Shown here one piece after another: positions 8,009 to 11,088 of a stretch of 11,088 bases of DNA. The position numbers and the translations under genes are program-made. The stretch lies in the NCBI GenBank assembly GCA_025966255.1, contig JAOPVG010000030.1, positions 1 through 11,088 on the forward strand. Direction: 5' to 3'. The stretch comes from Jatrophihabitans sp. Lineage in GTDB: Bacteria > Actinomycetota > Actinomycetes > Mycobacteriales > Jatrophihabitantaceae. The notes under the pieces were generated by a model. The model saw nothing but the letters and a program-made list of their open reading frames with translations, searched no databases and was not told the origin of the DNA. The stretch's first letter is position 1, and the number at the start of each line of letters is the position of its first letter.

Positions 8009-9259
8009 ATGCGGCGCGCCGGGGTCACCCTGCTGACGGGTGCTGCGGCCCTGCTGCTCGTCGGCTGCTCGTCAACGACGACGTCCGCGACCCCGAACTG
8101 GGAGGCCAGCCCCACCGGGCCGGCGATCGAGGGCAGCCCCGGCGTACACGTGCAGCCGATCATTCCCGTGCCGTCGTTGTCGGACGCGCCGAACGGGAGT
8201 CCCGGCGCCGGCGGTCCGGGTGGTTCCGGCGGCCCGAGCGGCTCGGGTGGGCCGTCACCGAACCCGTCCGCCACCGATCCGGCCGTCGTCGCCAAGAACC
8301 TCAAGTCGCCGGTCGGGCTCACCCTGCTCCCCGACGGGAGCGCACTGGTCGGGGAACGCACCACGGGTCGGATCGTGCGGGTGCAGCCGAAGCCCGATCA
8401 ACCGGTGCCCACCGTGCGCACCCTGCCGGGTCTGGACACCTCCGGCGACGGCGGCCTGCTCGATCTCGCGATCTCGCCCACCTACGACGAGGACAACCTC
8501 GTCTACGCGTACATCACGACGGCCACGGACAACCGCGTCGTCGACTTCACCCTCAACGGACCGGTCACGCCCGTCCTCACCGGGATCCCGAAGGGACGGA
8601 CGGGCAACACCGGCCGACTCGCGTTCTCGGCCGACGGCAATCTCTACGTCGGGACGGGTGACGGCGGCACGTCGTCGCGGGCCAGCGATCCGAAGAGCCT
8701 GGCCGGCAAGGTGTTGCGCATCGACGTCATCGGCCAGCCGGCGCACGGGAACCCCACCCCGTCGTCGCCGATCTACACCAGCGGCCACCGCGTGGTCGAC
8801 GGACTGTGTGCCGTCCCGGGGACCAAGTCCGTACTCGAGGTCGAGACCGGTGGGCCCCGCCGGCCCAACAAGGTGAACGTCCTGGTGAGCGGTGCCTATT
8901 ACGGCTGGCCGACCACAACGAGGACGCAGCGCCTACCGGCGACCGTCGTGCCCTCGTCGTTCGGGGCGCCCGGTGGGTGCACCGTCCTCGACAACCGCAT
9001 CTGGATCTCCTCCCTCGACGGCACCGCACTCGTGTCCGCTCCGGTCACCGGTGGCAGCGCCGCGCCAGGGGTCGGCACCTTCACCCCGGTCTTGCAGAAC
9101 AAGTACGGGCGGTTGAAGACGGTCGTCGCTGCGAGCGACGGCGCGCTGTGGTTGACGACCTCGAATCGCGACGGGCACGGCAAGCCGATTGCCGCTGACG
9201 AACGCGTCATCCGCTACGTGCCAAGTCAGTCCGACGGCGGCGGCAACAAGGTCGCCTGA
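8009..9259 (+). CDS. Lipoprotein with PQQ-dependent sugar dehydrogenase-like beta-propeller
   Basis: A 416-residue predicted lipoprotein. Residues 1-20 are a type II signal peptide (MRRAG, hydrophobic core, lipobox LVGC with Cys20). Residues 61-90 are a Gly/Pro/Ser-rich linker that spaces the domain from the membrane. Residues 92-405 resemble the six-bladed soluble glucose/sorbosone dehydrogenase fold: LKSPVGLTLLPDGSALVGER, DGGLLDLAISPTYDEDNLVY, GRLAFSADGNLYVGTGDGG, LAGKVLRID, TSGHR, GAYYGWP and GALWLTTSNRDG are all recognisable blade motifs. Key active-site positions deviate. The catalytic His usually four residues before the Arg of GR(L/I) is Gly199, the Asn after GHR is Val262, and the usual EHGP...DE-x-N loop reads ETGGP..NKVN. 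It may therefore have lost PQQ chemistry and act as a binding protein. ATG 8009 is preferred over TTG 7988 because GGAGGA directly precedes it and the signal peptide then starts correctly. Confidence 0.85.
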   Translation: MRRAGVTLLTGAAALLLVGCSSTTTSATPNWEASPTGPAIEGSPGVHVQPIIPVPSLSDAPNGSPGAGGPGGSGGPSGSGGPSPNPSATDPAVVAKNLKSPVGLTLLPDGSALVGERTTGRIVRVQPKPDQPVPTVRTLPGLDTSGDGGLLDLAISPTYDEDNLVYAYITTATDNRVVDFTLNGPVTPVLTGIPKGRTGNTGRLAFSADGNLYVGTGDGGTSSRASDPKSLAGKVLRIDVIGQPAHGNPTPSSPIYTSGHRVVDGLCAVPGTKSVLEVETGGPRRPNKVNVLVSGAYYGWPTTTRTQRLPATVVPSSFGAPGGCTVLDNRIWISSLDGTALVSAPVTGGSAAPGVGTFTPVLQNKYGRLKTVVAASDGALWLTTSNRDGHGKPIAADERVIRYVPSQSDGGGNKVA

Positions 9260-9269
9260 GGTCGCCCGC

Positions 9270-9770
9270 TCAATCCCGCTGTTCCCGAACGGCCTGCCGG
9301 ATCTGGGTGAGGTTGTCGCGCAGCATGTCCGCGACGAGTTCGTCGGTACGCGGGTCGGCGAGTACAGCGAGGATCACGCGCAGCGCCGTGGCGCTCGCCT
9401 GCTCGATCATCCGGTCGTGGAAGGGCAGGTAGTTGATGCGCCCGGTCGCCGGATCTTCCTTGATCTTCTCGGCCACCATCTGCTTGATCTCCTCGCGGTT
9501 CTCCAGCAGCGCGGCGGAGATGTTGCGGGTGTAGTGCCCGGTCTGCAGGACAGCGGCCACCTCGTCGAGCACCGCAATCGTGATGGGCCGCTTGACGACG
9601 TCGACCACGCGATCGGACGCCCGGTTGATCAGCCGCACGACGAACGGTTCGCGCAGCCCCCGCTGGAGGAACAACCGGCCCAGCACTCCGGCCACGATGG
9701 CCAGCACGATCACCGCCGCCACGATCCAGAGCGTCAGGACGAGGGCGGAGTGGTTCGCGGCAACGGGCAT
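9270..9770 (-). CDS. Conserved-looking one-TM protein of unknown function
   Basis: A 166-residue protein that I do not recognise. Residues 10-31 form one N-terminal membrane segment (LVLTLWIVAAVIVLAIVAGVL). After it come a basic stretch (FLQRGLREPFVVRLINR) and a long charged region, mostly helical in appearance, with KRPITIAVLDEVAAVLQTGH, ENREEIKQMVAEKIKEDP, NYLPFHDRMIEQ and DPRTDELVADMLRDNLTQIR. The soluble part is probably cytoplasmic by the positive-inside rule. ATG 9770 has AGGA 7 bases upstream, which supports this start. It follows the propeller gene by 29 bp on the same strand and probably shares its mRNA. It converges on the lipoprotein gene with a 10-bp gap and no visible terminator. 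Confidence 0.75.
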   Translation of the reverse strand: MPVAANHSALVLTLWIVAAVIVLAIVAGVLGRLFLQRGLREPFVVRLINRASDRVVDVVKRPITIAVLDEVAAVLQTGHYTRNISAALLENREEIKQMVAEKIKEDPATGRINYLPFHDRMIEQASATALRVILAVLADPRTDELVADMLRDNLTQIRQAVREQRD

Positions 9771-9799
9771 GGGCTCATCCTGCCCAGATTGCGCAATGA

Positions 9800-10894
9800 T
9801 CAGCGGCTGGGCCGGCGTCGCGACCGCACGACGGCGATCGCGACGATCACTGCGGCTGCAGCGCCGGTACCGATCAGCCAGCGCGCGAGGTGGGAGGTTC
9901 CTCCGACGGGGAGCGTCCGCGCGTTGGCCGGGGCACTGCTGGGGACGGGCCGGTCCGGCCGGCTGGCGGAACTCGCGGTCGACGAGCGCGATGGGGCCGA
10001 CGAGCCGGGCACCCGCGGCACCGGCACTGCGTACACCGCGGTGCCCACACCTTCGGAGTCGACGAGCAGTCGCGGTCCGTCGACCGCGATCCCCTCGCCC
10101 TGCCGCTGCTCGGGGAGGCGGACCCGGGTGGCCCGCTGAGCGATCGCCGCCCGGACGTCGGCGCCGCGAAGTCGCCAGACGTAGGCCGCCGTGTACGTCC
10201 GCACGACCAGCACCGATCCGTCGCGAGAGATCGACGCCGCCGTGGCGCTCAGTTCGCCGGCAATGCCGAACGGATTCGACGTGCCGTCGGGGACGAACTG
10301 GATCGCACCGACGCGCTGCAGCGTCTGGACCCGGGAAGCGTCCGGACGCGGCGGCAGTCGGTACACCACCGACGCGCCGACCACCGACTTGGTGACGAGG
10401 TAGCCAGTGCCATCAGGGGTCACGGCGAACGACTCGGCGTTCACCGCACCGCCGGGGTAGCGCAGGCGCCATACGTCCGGACGGGCCGAGCGCAGCGTGC
10501 CGTCGCGAGCGGACGCGGCAACGTGGGGCTCGTCGACGCGATAGACCTGCACCTCGGACCGCGCGGCGTCGTTGTCGCCGATGTCGGCCAGCCACACCGA
10601 CGGCGTGCCGGCAGCGTCCCGCGCGACCGCGATGTCCTCCCAGTCGACGTTCCGCGCGGCGGGAACGGCGAACGTCGCGGCGGTCGCACCGGTGCGGGCG
10701 TCCAGCGCGAAGAAGCGGCTGGAGTCACCGCTGTCGTTCTGCACGTAGACGACACCCGGCGACGCGAGTCCGACGGCGATGCCACTCGCCTCGGTGATCC
10801 GGCTGTCGGTGATCGTGAACAGCCGATGGCCCGGCGCCGCGGCGGCCGCCGTCGGCCCACCGAGCACCGCCAGCAGGACGACGGCGACGAGCAC
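9800..10894 (-). CDS. Secreted, C-terminally membrane-anchored propeller-like protein
   Basis: A 364-residue protein (counted from GTG 10894) with a signal peptide ending near TAAAAA (residue 20), an extracellular domain at about 25-292, a Ser/Pro/Arg-rich linker (295-330), one C-terminal membrane segment (about 338-356) and a basic tail (RSRRRPSR). This is the layout of a type I surface protein. The extracellular part has repeated strand-turn patterns of a beta-propeller (SGIAVGLASPGVVYVQNDSG, ESFAVTPDGTGYLVTK, ASISRDGSVLVVRTY, GEGIAVDGPRLLVDSEG). Acidic loops stand out: NDSGD 53-57, DWEDIA 84-89 and DIGDN 104-108. I know no assigned function for such proteins. The GTG start gives a signal peptide with no basic residue. 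Reading from CTG 10903 would add MKR and place GGAGG at ideal spacing, so the true start may be CTG. The upstream gene ends 32 bp before the GTG. Confidence 0.8.
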   Translation of the reverse strand: MLVAVVLLAVLGGPTAAAAAPGHRLFTITDSRITEASGIAVGLASPGVVYVQNDSGDSSRFFALDARTGATAATFAVPAARNVDWEDIAVARDAAGTPSVWLADIGDNDAARSEVQVYRVDEPHVAASARDGTLRSARPDVWRLRYPGGAVNAESFAVTPDGTGYLVTKSVVGASVVYRLPPRPDASRVQTLQRVGAIQFVPDGTSNPFGIAGELSATAASISRDGSVLVVRTYTAAYVWRLRGADVRAAIAQRATRVRLPEQRQGEGIAVDGPRLLVDSEGVGTAVYAVPVPRVPGSSAPSRSSTASSASRPDRPVPSSAPANARTLPVGGTSHLARWLIGTGAAAAVIVAIAVVRSRRRPSR

Positions 10895-10900
10895 GCGTTT

Positions 10901-10913
10901 CAGGACGGCCTCC
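10901..10913 (-). promoter_or_regulatory. Shine-Dalgarno site pointing to a CTG start of the propeller gene
   Basis: GGAGG (10909-10913, minus strand) lies 5 bases before an in-frame CTG (10901-10903) but 14 bases before the first standard start, GTG at 10894. The three codons gained (CTG-AAA-CGC) give the basic n-region that signal peptides normally have. Confidence 0.4.
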
Positions 10914-10926
10914 GGCGCAGGACAGG

Positions 10927-11088
10927 TCAGGGAAGGCAGGTCGCGGTGAACGCCGTCGCGACGGCCAGCGCGTCCTCGGCCAGCGCACCCGGCAGGTCGC
11001 TGCCGACGCGCGCGGCCCAGGCGGCTCGGGCCCGGACGCCGCCGAAGCTCGTCGCCGCTGCGGCCAATGCGCCGATCGCGGCGGCGAG
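10927..11088 (-). CDS. Probable membrane protein, C-terminal part (DUF4126-like?), start outside window
   Basis: An open frame enters from the right edge and ends at TGA (10927-10929). The 53 visible residues run from an Ala/Gly-rich hydrophobic helix (LAAAIGALAAAATS) through RARAAWAARVGSDLPGALAEDALAV to an Ala/Thr-rich hydrophobic end (ATAFTATCLP). The pattern of a hydrophobic helix, a short Arg-rich loop, then LP..LAEDALA and a last hydrophobic helix recalls the C-terminus of DUF4126-type integral membrane proteins. The match is by memory of the pattern only. The gene ends 32 bp upstream of the GTG of the propeller gene and is probably first in that three-gene unit. Confidence 0.5.
   Translation of the reverse strand, partial: LAAAIGALAAAATSFGGVRARAAWAARVGSDLPGALAEDALAVATAFTATCLP

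Noticed and set aside
8190..8278. GGC/GGT-rich repetitive DNA in the lipoprotein gene as a possible repeat element
   Set aside because: It is in frame and encodes a Gly/Pro/Ser linker after the lipobox, a normal spacer in surface lipoproteins. No regular repeat unit is present.

Overview
The window is high-GC DNA with GTG starts, leaderless-type promoters and GC-rich stem-loop terminators. This points to an actinomycete (class Actinomycetia). I cannot name the genus from the sequence alone. The core is a branched-chain amino acid (BCAA) biosynthesis locus, followed by envelope and accessory genes. I see no mobile element, CRISPR array, tRNA or rRNA.

Left part (1-3890): the 3' end of a MarR-type regulator gene on the + strand faces the ilvB-ilvN-ilvC operon on the minus strand. 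IlvB/IlvN are acetolactate synthase large and regulatory subunits, and IlvC is ketol-acid reductoisomerase. Upstream of ilvB is a compact attenuation region. It has a promoter (3861-3890), a 12-codon leader peptide rich in Leu, Val and Ile codons (3815-3853) and a strong intrinsic terminator (3754-3786) before the ilvB start. The promoter spacing suggests that the leader peptide is translated from a leaderless mRNA.

Middle (3891-6979): a + strand gene for a secreted CAP/SCP-domain protein has its own promoter and a roughly 127-nt 5' UTR that looks structured. It converges on ilvD (dihydroxyacid dehydratase, minus strand), and the two share a GC-rich stem-loop lying over the end of ilvD. ilvD is divergent from a small two-TM PH-domain protein gene. 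The two GTG starts are only 29 bp apart, with back-to-back -10 elements. With IlvB/N, IlvC and IlvD, three consecutive steps of Ile/Val synthesis are encoded here, under at least two separately controlled promoters.

Right part (6980-11088): a D-2-hydroxyacid dehydrogenase (minus) is divergent from a lipoprotein of the PQQ-dependent sugar dehydrogenase fold that appears to lack key active-site residues. Next come three closely spaced minus-strand genes: a membrane protein cut by the window edge, a secreted membrane-anchored propeller-like protein, and a one-TM protein of unknown function. They look like one envelope-related transcription unit.

Most of the window is ordinary metabolism. The observations most worth checking are the ilvB attenuator with its apparently leaderless leader peptide, the overlapping ilvD/PH promoters, the degenerate dehydrogenase-like lipoprotein, the possible CTG start of the propeller gene and the structured leader of the CAP gene.
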